Below, one piece after another: positions 46,435 through 57,579 of a stretch of DNA of 64,000 nucleotides. The notes under the pieces were generated by a model that saw nothing but the letters and a program-made list of their open reading frames with translations, did no database searches and was not told where the DNA came from. The position numbers and the translations under genes were made by a program. The stretch's first letter is position 1. Each line of letters opens with the position of its first letter. Origin of the DNA: Siphonodentalium dalli (Eukaryota > Mollusca > Scaphopoda > Gadilida > Siphonodentaliidae); contig CP136064.1 in NCBI GenBank assembly GCA_032622095.1, positions 116,269,894-116,333,893 of the forward strand. The letters run 5' to 3'.

Positions 46435-47640
46435 GATGAGTTCCAATTTTACCCTATAATGGTGGCATTGTATCTTATCGTCACAAAATTGTATACATTT
46501 GTATACATATGACAAGACTGTCTCAGGCTATAATTTGCATCAAACTGACTCAGTGACCCGTCTGAAAAACGGCGGCCATGTTGGGCGCCATCTTGAATTT
46601 AACGGGTTACACTTAACCGAAAGTTGGAACCAGCTGGATTATGATCAGGGATATAGTGGGAAATATATGTACGAAGTTTGGTGCTTTAATCCGGAAGTGA
46701 ACGATTCTTCCTTTATTGTGGGCGAAGCATGCAACTCCACTAATAGAATCATCGTTGTTTTATTCGGGGAATCATTGTTGGATAATTCTGGGAGAAGTTT
46801 GTGGGGGAGACATTGTTCCCGCATAATATATTGACCACTTGAAGTTCACCTCCGATGGGACTTGTATAGTTAAAGGCACGTGAGGCCTTAGTTGTCGAAC
46901 ATATTCATATTTGTTCCAATCACCGTAAACAGAAAAACATTAAAACGCATAGTTTCATTCATATATACCATGACCATCGCGTAAACAGCATGTTATCATA
47001 AATATTTACTATATTTTACCTAAGCAAGAGCCTGATTGTGTTACAGAAGACAGCACAATGCTGCTGGCTAATCACACACAAATGGCACAAACGCTCTTTA
47101 TTCGTTCCATATCAGGAATTCACCAACAAAGAACGCTCTTTATGTTTACCATCATAATATAAACAAACACCAGAAAAGTAACTTTTTTATGCTTTTGTTT
47201 ACATAACAATGGTCAAATATATATGACAATAACATACTGTTTATGCGATATTTCTTATTTGTATACGGACAAAGTCTGTCTACATTGTGTTGTTCTTTCT
47301 GTTTGTGGCGGTTTTTGACGGGTGGAAATATTTTCACAGGATACCCACCGCCAAGGTCAACCGTAACTTTAAGATTGTCGCCTATATGGACAATTATTAG
47401 TTTCAAGACTGTCGCCTATATTTAAAATAATTAGGTGTAACCTAAAATGTTTATAGCCACGATAAAAGACAATGGTGCTTAATCTGCTTTGTTTGGAATA
47501 ACAAAGCTACCTTCTGATGGACGTGCACATGGAATGCATTAGATAATATGAATTGCCGTGACAAAGCCGGTTTGCCCGCACTTGAATATGGTTATTCCCG
47601 TTCAGGCCAGACCGTGAGCATGCAGTTACATAATTATAAC
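46435..47640. other. Spacer between fold-back element and retrotransposon, copy 1
   Basis: A 111-codon + frame (46499-46834) is present in both duplicates but has no recognisable domain. Two ACGCTCTTTAT phrases lie at 47091 and 47132. The intact (empty) insertion site of the CCAACGTTGG element is the AA at 47533-47534. Confidence 0.45.
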
Positions 47641-50600
47641 AGGCCGAAGTTATAGTCCATATCAACTTGGGGGGATGTTTTGTTACGCCATCTAATGGTG
47701 TTTTGTGCTATCGTGTTCCGGGGATGTGAGTGGAGAGATGGAGGTTCTATTTATAAAAAGGGACACATTAAAAGGGACACACTAAAAGTTGTAGTCAGAG
47801 CCCGAGAATACCATCCCCACCACCCCCTGTCAAAATGGATCTGGAAGATGCCGGTATATCATAGGACCACTGCTGTTGATATCGGCGGATATTCACACCA
47901 ATCTTGGGCCTTTTAATGAGAAGATTAAAACAAAGAGGATACATAAACACCCGTGTACGTCCTGTGGAAAACGCGTCATCAACACGAGCAAAGCCATTGA
48001 CTGCGATGCCTGTAATAAATGGACTCATATAAATTGTTGTAATATGTCTTTGAAAAAGTATAATTTATTACAGGAAGGGATGATTGAATATAATTTCATC
48101 TTTTTGAACAACTGCCACTTGACGACCATCGAGATGATACTCACAATAGCATCGGTAATAATTAAAAAACTGGTAATTCTGAAAATGCTATTGATTGCCA
48201 TAGTTCAAAGTATGAATGGTTTGCAAGTAAAGGTCTTAAATTAATTCATCTTAATTGTCAAAGTAGTCTGCCTAAAATAGATGAGCTTAAGTTTTTTGCC
48301 ATAAATTCCGGAGTACACATTATGGCTTTCTCACATTCCTGGTTAGATGACTCAAATAGAAATAAAGAAATAGACATACCAGGTTTTTCAATTGTACGCA
48401 AATATCGTGATATACATGGCGGTGGAGTCTACATCCACCAGTCTATCTCTTTCAATGTGAAGACAGAGTGGAATACTTCGGACATGGCATTATCCTGGCT
48501 TGAAATTTTACTACCAAAATGTAAACCCATTCTTGTCGGGTGGCATATCGGCCTCCTAAATTGTCCAAAAAAAAATTAACGATCTGGAAAAAAATTGGTC
48601 TTGAGCATGATTTTATTGACAAAGAAACCATAATTCTTGATGATTTCAACATAAATTAATCTGACAGTTACAATAAAACCTGTTTTCTCAACAAGAATGT
48701 TGACGCTTTTAAAAGATTATTTAGTCTCACCCAAATAATTACTGATTACACAAGAATTAGTCCAATCGCATCCTCTCTGATTGATCTGATATTTGTATCT
48801 GACAACTGAAAGACAACATTTCACACTCAGGGGTTTATGACATTGGTCTAAGTGACCATAGTATGATTTTATGCATCAGAAAATTGAAGAAAGAATCACT
48901 TGGAAATGGTACACATAAATCAATTAAGTTTCGATGTACAAAAGATTATTCAGCCGATGGATTTCTATCCAAACTCCAGGATATGGACTGGTCTCAAGTG
49001 TCATACTGACAGACTATCTTTAAAGATAGTTTAGTATCAAGTATTGACTGTATTGCACCATTCAAAAATGTCAGGGTAAAACAGAACTCAGTGGATTGGA
49101 TTGATGGAGAACTATTGGGGTTCATTGGGGAAAGAGAATGGGCTCTAAAGAAATATAGAAAATCAAAAGCCCTAAACGATTTTGAAACTTTTAAATTCCT
49201 TCGGAATAAAGTCCAACATCTTACAAAAAAAAACTAAAGTTTCTTACATTCAGGATCAAATTGAAGAATACAAAATGATTCTACATCTCTCTGGAAATCT
49301 CTCCACAACCTTGGCACACCTTCAAAGTCAAGCAAAAATGTGAGCAATATAACATTGAAAACATAAGGAAATATATGCTTTGATAAATTAAAAATTGCTC
49401 GTAAATTCAACAATTTCTTCTGCAAGATAGCAGCTGATTTGGTTATCAAATTACCCAAAGCACCTGATGTTTTTAAGGAAAAGTGTCTGAATAAATTATA
49501 TGCCAACATGATCCATGAAGTTGGTTTCTCATTTAAGGAAGTGACGGGAGAAGTTAATACAATCCTAATGAGTTTCCCTCCATCCAAAGCCACTGGTCCT
49601 GACACGATACCGGCAAAATTCTTGAGAGATGGCTCTGTCGTTTTATCATCACCATTGAAATATATCATAAATCTATTTATTCGCAATGGTGAAATTCCTG
49701 AAGACCTAAAGAGGGCTATGGTTGTCCCCATATACAAGACGACAAGTTGACACCTGGAAATTATCGACCTATCTCTGTACTAAACATAGCATCTAAAATT
49801 CTTGAATGCCTAATGTATAACCAAATTGAAAGTTATCTTAAATCCAACAACCTTATGTACAAGTACCAATCAGGATTTAGACCAGGTTTATCAACAGACA
49901 CCAGTATCTTGTACTTAACCAACCTTATAAGGTATCAATTTGATAAAGGCAATTTAACTGGTATGATTGATCATTAATTGTTCAACTCTTACCTGAAAGG
50001 AAGAACTCAGGCAGTGGATATCCAGGGCACTTTATCTGAATTTGAACCCATAACGTGCGGGGTCCCACAAGGCTGTAAGTTAGGTCCGTTACTATTCCTT
50101 ATCTACGTGAATGATGCTCCAGCTGCCATAAATTGTCAACGTCTCTTGTATGCGGACGACTCAGCCCTCATAGTATCTGGCCGTGATATCGATGCCATCC
50201 AAAATACCCTTAGCCAGGAAATGGAAAAACTTAGTATGTGGCTAGTGGACAATTAGTTGTCGTTACAGTTAGGAAAGACAAGGGATCATCACATCTATCC
50301 GTATCATGTAATGGTATCGACATCAGGTCCACTAACTCGTCAAATACCTTGAAGTTCAACTAGATCAAAATATAAATGGTGAGTTAATGGGTCAATCAGT
50401 CCTTTCAAAGTCTAATTCTAGATTAAAATTTCTCTACATGAAGGCATGTTTTCTCAACAAAAAATGTAGAATCCTGTTAGTATCTGCTTTAATTCAGTGC
50501 CATTTTGATTATTCATGCGGCTTCTGGTGTTCTAGTCTCACAGTCAAAACTAAGAAACGTCTGCAGGCAACAAAAACAGACTGGCGGGATATATTTTATC

Positions 50601-50874
50601 CCTCCATGATCGTATCACGATTGGGTTCATGGAATTCAAGGCACTAAATTGGTTACCAACTAGCGAAAGGGTAAATTTATTGAAAATGAGTATTGTTCTA
50701 AAGATCTCCGAAAACAAAGTACCATAATATATGAAGGAACAGTTATCATATGCTCGTGCTCATTGGCCTTACGGCAGCCGAACTGGTCCTCTCAGATTTT
50801 CACATCACTTTTCACCCTCAGTGGGAACCTATGGAAAGAAATCCTTCTATTATACAGGTATCAGATTCTGGAAC
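47641..50874 (+). pseudogene. APE-type non-LTR retrotransposon, CR1-like, copy 1 (3' truncated)
   Basis: In order: a 2A-like segment reading NLGP (47900-47911), a PHD-like finger (CTSC...CDACNKWTHINC, about 47956-48040), an endonuclease piece (LIHLNCQSS, HSWLDDS, GGGVYIHQ; 48238-48579), and reverse-transcriptase pieces from KATGPDTIPAKFLRDGS (about 49590) through NYRPISVLNIASKILE and GVPQGCKLGPLLFLIY to LLYADDSALI (about 50170). Stops and frameshifts separate the pieces. Palm motif A is deleted at about 49970. The copy stops at 50874 where the next fold-back arm begins. Confidence 0.85.
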
Positions 50875-51544
50875 GAAGCGAGTCATGCAACCGCATACCA
50901 GTTGTGGTTGATGAAAAATGTCTATTCTGTCTTATAAATATTGAATACTACCATTTCTGATGCACCTTGGTTTATTTTTACTATTCTAAACACTGACATT
51001 ACCAGAATTATTGGATTTTTCTATCACAAACTTGACATCAAAATCGGCAAAAATTCACCTTTCAGGTTAAGACATTTTCTCAAGTAAAATTGTATCGAGG
51101 GTGTTTATTGTCTTGATCTGTCTTAAATGGGTCACACTTATCTGTTTTTGGACAAAATTACTCAAGATGGTTTAAAAAATGGCAACCAAATTTGGTGATT
51201 TTTCATATATATCCTGAAAATTATTCTCTGATGTTGCGAAAAGGTAGCAAATTGTGACTCACTTTGTATTAACCATGTTACCTATGAGGCATGACAACTT
51301 AATTATAAAGGATGCAGTACGGAATTTTGCTAAAATCTTCTTTTGGGATTCTGACCATGTTTTTTGTACGGAAATGGACAGAACTTTGAAACTGAACTGA
51401 AAGGGGCATTATTATGAGGCTACGACAGTAAAATTGTGGCTCATTGGCATCGAAAGGACTAATGTCAGGAAAACCGTTTACCCCATTGTGCATATAAACC
51501 ACCATCAGGATGTAGAACTCTCTGACATTACCTCTATATCGATT

Positions 51545-53459
51545 AACATGTTCCTGAGTTATTGTGTAAAGCGATACCCACCAAAATTTACACATGTACA
51601 ACCCACCCATGACCATACACTCGCTCCATATATACATAAACACCACATCCATGACCGTACAACCATATTTAGGTATACCCGTACACCACGCACTTGACTA
51701 TATAGTCACCATGCAGGTATACTTCAAAGCCTCACCCACGACCGTATAATCACTATATATAGCCCTACACCACATTCATGATCATACATTCACTTCATGT
51801 ATACATATTCGCCTCACCATTGGCCATGTAGTCACTCAAGCGATACATATACACCACACCCATACCAATAGTCACCCCAAGTACACATATACGCATCACC
51901 AATGGCCATACAGACGTTCTATATACCAATACCACACTCACACGACCATTCATACACACTGGCTTGCATATACACCTCACTCATAACAATTCAGCCACTC
52001 GCTGTATACTCATAACCACATTCATGGTCATATAGTCAATCATTGTTTACCAATTCACATCACCATTGGCCATATGGTTATTCCATATACACATATTGGC
52101 CACACCAATGGTCATATTGCCACTAAAGATATACATATGCACCCCACCCATGCCTATAAAGTGACTCCAGGTATACATATACACCTCACCAGTGGCCATG
52201 CAGCTTTCAAGACATGCCAATACCCAGCACATCACCTCACCATTGGCCATACGGTCACTCCCTGTATACACATAACCATATAGCCACTCAAGATATACAT
52301 ATACACTCACTCATGACCATAGAGCCACTCCAGTTGTGCGTATACACCTCACTAATTGCCATACAATCCTTCAAGACATGCCAGTACCATGTACACCGCC
52401 TCCCCATCGACCATGTGGTATCTCCCTTATGCATATTTGCCACATACATGGCATATAGCCACTCAAGATATACATATACACCCCACACATGGCCATAGAG
52501 TCAATCAATGTATACATATACACCTCGGCATTGAATGGATACACCAATACCGCATGGCCATTTAATTGTATACTCCAGACTTGCATATACACCTCACGCA
52601 TGGCAATTCAGCCATTCGCTGTATACTCATACATCCGATCCATGATCATACAGCGACTCCCTGTATACATATATACCCCCATAATGACAATACACCAACA
52701 TCAAAGATGAACATACATACCATATTATACACCTAAGATCACAATGCCACTTCATATATACCAACACGCTCGTCGATGACCATCCATCTACACATGTATG
52801 CATATACATTTTAACAATCATGACCATACAGCCGTTCCATGTACACCTATAATTATTATACCCATAAGCATACAACCTCCCCTTATTATGGAATACTATT
52901 AGGGCCACTTCCTAATGGCGCTTTCGGCGCGCGCCGACAGCGACAAAAAGTGCGCCATTAGTAACGCGCCGAAAGCACCGAAAGCGACAAAATGTGCGAT
53001 ATTAGCGCATGTTTCGGCGCGACAAAATGTGCGCCATTGCGGCGCACATTTTGTCGCTTGTGGCGCTTTCGGCCTTATGTATTCATACACCCCACCCATT
53101 TTCATACTACCAACACATGTATACATATACACCCATCCATGACAATAAAGCCACACAATGTACACCTGTACATTCCACACATGATCATAAAGTCACTCCA
53201 TATATACATAACAACACACGGATGACATGTAGCTACTCTTGGTATACCCATACACCACTTCAGTGACTCTACAGCCACTCCACGTATACCTATTCACCTC
53301 ATGCATTAGCACTACTTGTTTACCTGCATCTCACCATAAACACCACACCCATGACCATATAGACACTCCTTGTGTAACTAGTCACATCATTCTTGATTAT
53401 ATTTCATGTATACCTATTCACATCATCTGTGACCACAAGGTCACTCCCTGACTACAATT
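51545..53459. repeat. Degenerate minisatellite core of the fold-back element, copy 2
   Basis: Same TATACATATACACC / CACCCATGACCATA units as copy 1 in the same order. A four-base insertion lies near 52564. The reading frames here are repeat translation. Confidence 0.75.
52901..53084. repeat. GC-rich hairpin island, copy 2
   Basis: Identical in layout to 44612-44795. The 17-bp perfect arms GCGACAAAATGTGCGCC and its mate are preserved. Confidence 0.9.
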
Positions 53460-54723
53460 TTACAAAGTATGTATTAAGTTGATCAATTTTGACGCTAATT
53501 TGTGAGAGTAGCCACATAAATTGGTCCCGCTCAGCTCAGTTTCGAAGTTCTGCATGCCCATTTCCGTTCAGAAACATGGCCAGAATCTCAAAAGAAGTTT
53601 TTTAGGCAAAATTCCATACTGCATCCTTTAAAATTAATTTGTCATGCCTCATAAGGTACTGGGACAAACATAATAGAACCTATAGTTTTCGCTTGATTAA
53701 GTAACATGTTTAATAACCCAGTAGGTCACAATTTGCTACCTTTTCGGAACAGCAGAGAATAATGTTTGGGATATATATGAAAAATTAACTTGTTGGGTGC
53801 ATAAGACATGTTAGTATTCAATCTATATAACACATAATAGTCAAATTTTGTCATCAACCACAACTTGTATGTGGTTGTATGGCACGCAGCATGGGGCAAT
53901 ATTTACCATTTTTCACATTTGGCCGCCATTTTTGGCCGCCATTTTGAGCCAAAGTGACAATTTTGGAACCAATGAGTTGGAATATGCATAATAAATGGAA
54001 TGTTTCACTAAAATTGCACAGTTCTGCCCATTTCTTGATGAAATATGACTATAAATCACAATGGTGATTTTGGTAAAATATTATACCGCTTTCTGTTATA
54101 TCGAAATTTTGAGGGATCATAAGGGTTTCTGACTTCACGAATGGCATATTTCATTGCTCCAATGGTCAGTTAACATGAACAGTACAACATAAAGTGAGAA
54201 TTCTCAACCAATACCAAACAGCATAAACTGATCTTAAAGATATTGGAGAAAACAAATCAAATTTTCCACTTCCAGCTGCCATTTTGGGCACAATTTCTGC
54301 AGCCATTTTGAGCCAAAGTGACAAATTTGGTACTAATGAGTTGGAATATGCATAAGAAATGGAATGTTTCACTAAAAGTTCACAGTTCTGCCCATTTCTT
54401 GGTGAAATATGACTAGAAATCCTAATGGTGATTTTTGGTAAAATTTTATAGCGCTTTTTGTAAAATCGAATGTTTGAGGGTTCAGAAGGGTTTCTGACAT
54501 CATGAATGGCATATTTCATTGCTCCAATGGTCAGTTAACATGAACAATCCAACATAAAGTCACAATTCTCAACCAGTACCATACAGCATAAACTGATCTT
54601 AAAGACATTAGAAGAAAAAAATCAATGTTTTTCAAAGTCGAAAAATCATTGGATCAAACTAAAATTCGAACTTGACTTGTATTTTGTGTACTTCCAGCTG
54701 CCATTTTGGCGGCCATCTTGGAC

Positions 54724-55830
54724 GATGAGTTCCAATTTTACCCTATAATGGTGGCATTGTATCTTATCGTCACAAAATTGTATACATTTGTATACATATG
54801 ACAAGACTGTCTCAGGCTATAATTTGCATCAAACTGACTCAGTGACCCGTCTGAAAAACGGCGGCCATGTTGGGCGCCATCTTGAATTTAACGGGTTACA
54901 CTTAACCGAAAGTTGGAACCAGCTGGATTATGATCAGAGATATAGTGGGAAATATAAGTGCGAAGTTTGGTGCTTTAATCCGGAGGTGAACGATTCTTCC
55001 TTTATTGTGGGCGAAGCATGCAACTCCACTAATAGAATCATCGTTGTTTTATTCGGGGAATCATTGTTGGATAATTCTGGGAGAAGTTTGTGGGGGAGAC
55101 ATTGTTCCCGCATAATATATTGACCACTTGAAGTTCACCTCCGATGGGACTTGTATAGTTATAAAGGCACGTGAGGCCTTATATAGTTGTCGAACATATT
55201 CATATTTGTTCCAATCACCGTAAACAGAAAAACATTAAAACGCATACAGTTTCGTTCATATATACCATGACCATCGCGTAAACAGCATGTTATCATAAAT
55301 ATTTACTATATTTTACCTAAGCAAGAGCCTGATTGTGTTACAGAAGACAGCACAATGCTGCTGGCTAATCACACACACAAATGGCACAAACGCTCTTTAT
55401 TCGTTCCATATAAGGAATTCACCAACAAAGAACGCTCTTTATGTTTACCATCATAATATAAACAAACACCAGAAAAGTAACTTTTTTATGCTTTTGTTTA
55501 CATAACAATGGTCAAATATATATGACAATAACATACTGTTTATGCGATATTTCTTATTTGTATACGGACAAAGTCTGTCTACATTGTGTTGTGTTTCTGT
55601 TTGTGGCGGTTTTTGACGGGTGGAAATATTTTCACAGGATACCCACCGCCAAGGTCAACCGTAACTTTAAGACTGTCGCCTATATGGACAATTATTAGTT
55701 TCAAGACTGTCGCCTATATTTAAAATAATTAGGTGTAACCTAAAATGTTTATAGCCACGATAAAAGACAATGGTGCTTAATCTGCTTTGTTTGGAATAAC
55801 AAAGCTACCTTCTGATGGACGTGCACATGG
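54724..55830. other. Spacer, copy 2
   Basis: It corresponds to 46435-47532 of unit 1, including the uncharacterised 111-codon frame (54788-55123) and the paired GCTCTTTAT phrases. No domain is recognised. Confidence 0.45.
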
Positions 55831-55832
55831 AA

Positions 55833-57471
55833 CCCAGATAGCATGACTACGTTGGGCCAACGTTGGCATAATGTCGGCAACGTTGGCAATAGGTTTGGTT
55901 GGGTTAATGGTGTTGGCCCTTCGTTGGCCCAACGTATTCCTCCCAACCGTTGGAATTATAACGTTGGTCCAACGTTGGGCCAACGCGGACGTGCCAACGG
56001 AATTTACTGCAGCACATCGGTTGGGTTGACGTTGTTGGCCCTTCGTTGGCCCAACGTATTCCTCCCAACCGTTGGAATTATAAAGTTGGGCCAACGTTGG
56101 GCCAACGCGAATATACCAACGTAATTTATTGGTTTGGTTGACGTTGTTGGCCCTTCGTTGGCCCAACGTAGGCCTATTCCTCCCAACCGTTGGAATTACA
56201 ACGCTGATCCAACGTTGGGCCAACGCGAACGTGCCAACGAAATTTACCGCAGCACATCGGTCGGGTTGACGTTGGTCCTTCGTTGATCCAACGTAGGCCA
56301 ATTCATCCCAACCGTTGGAATTATAACGTTGGTCCAACGTTGGGCCAACGCGAACGTGACAACGGAATTTACTGCAGCACATGCATCGGTTGTGTTGACG
56401 TTGTTGGCCCTTCGTTGACCCAACGTTGGCCTATTTCTCCCAACCGTTGGAATTATAACGTTGGTCCAACGTTGGGCCAACGCGAACATGCCAACGGCCA
56501 ATTACAGCTTCATAATAGTCCAATTGCATATGTAGCGTACATACATGTGATATAAATCTCAACGATATGCTGTATGTTCCGTAAACAATTAAACGTACAA
56601 TAAAACATTGCTGACACAATATATATGCTACGATATGTCATAAAACACGCTGGATGTTGTCGGTTGGTATATCGTTGGCCCAACGTAATGCCAACGTAGA
56701 TGACGTAGAAAGCTCTGACGTCAAACTATACGCGCGTGCACAACGGATCAGGTGTCTGCTTTTCATATTGCGCGCTTTGTTCTGGTTCTCGTTCAGTGTT
56801 GCTGCTGGTATTGATTTTAGCAAATAAAGGATTCAGTTTCTTCAATTTGGAATTCAAGGATTTGTTCGCTCTTTAGATGCCACCATCGGTCATCGGGTCG
56901 CTATCCGAGGTAGGTTTACGTTTGTGAGAAACTACTCTTTTGTGTAAAATTAATTAATTATTTTTCCAATATTTTTCTCGGAATCACAAAGTTCTGAATG
57001 TTTGCCCGGCGTACATATAAGTTATAGCGGGTAATACTTATTAACATGCATAGTAGTTTTTCACAAACTTGCATCTGATAGTGACATGGTGGCTGACGGT
57101 GGTAACTAAATTATGAACGGATTATTGGATGCCAAAAAAAAATAATCCCCAACGTTATGCCAACCAATTTAGTTTGAGTTCCCAACGTTGTCCCTCCGTT
57201 GGGTCAACGTTATGCCAACCAAATGGTTTAGTTTCCAACGTTGGGCCAACGTTATGCCAACCATGTATTCTGGATATCAACGTTGGCCCAACGTTGGGCC
57301 AACGCTCTCTATATATCGTCCAACGTCGGCCCAACGTAGGCCCAACACGTTGGCCCAACGTTGACCCAATGAGCAAAATTACGTTAGCCCAACGTTGGTT
57401 GCCCTACGTTGGCCCAACCATTCAGATGTTGGTTGTGCCAACGTTGGCCCAACCATGTCATGCTATCTGGG
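55833..57471. mobile_element. Unclassified TIR element rich in CCAACGTTGG, with AA target duplication
   Basis: Perfect 15-bp terminal inverted repeats: CCCAGATAGCATGAC at the left end and GTCATGCTATCTGGG at the right. It is flanked by AA at 55831-55832 and 57472-57473, while unit 1 has a single AA at the same place. The left third holds about five units of roughly 120 bp, each with several CCAACGTTGG/GTTGGCCCAACG palindromes. The right end (57150-57455) has another array of the same motif. The middle 600 bp are unique. No transposase is recognised. A 201-codon minus-strand frame is repeat translation. Confidence 0.88.
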
Positions 57472-57579
57472 AATGCATTAGATAACATGAATTGCCGTGA
57501 CAAAGCCGGTTTGCCCGCACTTGAATAGGGTTATTCCCGTTCAGGCCCGACCGTGAGCAGTTACATAATTATAACAGGC

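Larger units (their letters stand above)
42579..50874. repeat. Tandem segmental duplication, unit 1
   Basis: It extends from GCGAGTCATGCAACCGCATA in the left fold-back arm to CAGATTCTGGAAC in the retrotransposon. It is nearly identical to 50875-60793, with an offset of about 8285-8298 bp up to the insertion in unit 2 and about 9915-9940 bp after it. Confidence 0.93.
50876..54723. mobile_element. Large fold-back element, copy 2 (left arm truncated)
   Basis: It begins inside the left arm because of the duplication breakpoint. It then includes the rest of that arm, the minisatellite core (about 51545-53459), the GC hairpin (perfect arms 53019-53035 and 53041-53057) and the right arm (about 53524-54723). 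Confidence 0.75.

Noticed and set aside
46499-46834. 111-codon frame preserved in both duplication units as a possible gene
   Set aside because: The preservation is explained by the recent duplication. No domain, splice context or independent conservation is visible.
49234-49737. 167-codon minus-strand frame, the longest minus-strand frame of unit 1 retrotransposon
   Set aside because: It is the antisense shadow of the RT region, whose + strand shows the NYRPISV/GPDTIP motifs.
55777-56382. 201-codon minus-strand frame rich in VGPTLAQRW and NVGPTLGQR
   Set aside because: It is translation of the CCAACGTTGG array, with similar frames on the other strand at 56283-56555 and 57129-57485. It has no domain and is best seen as repeat translation.
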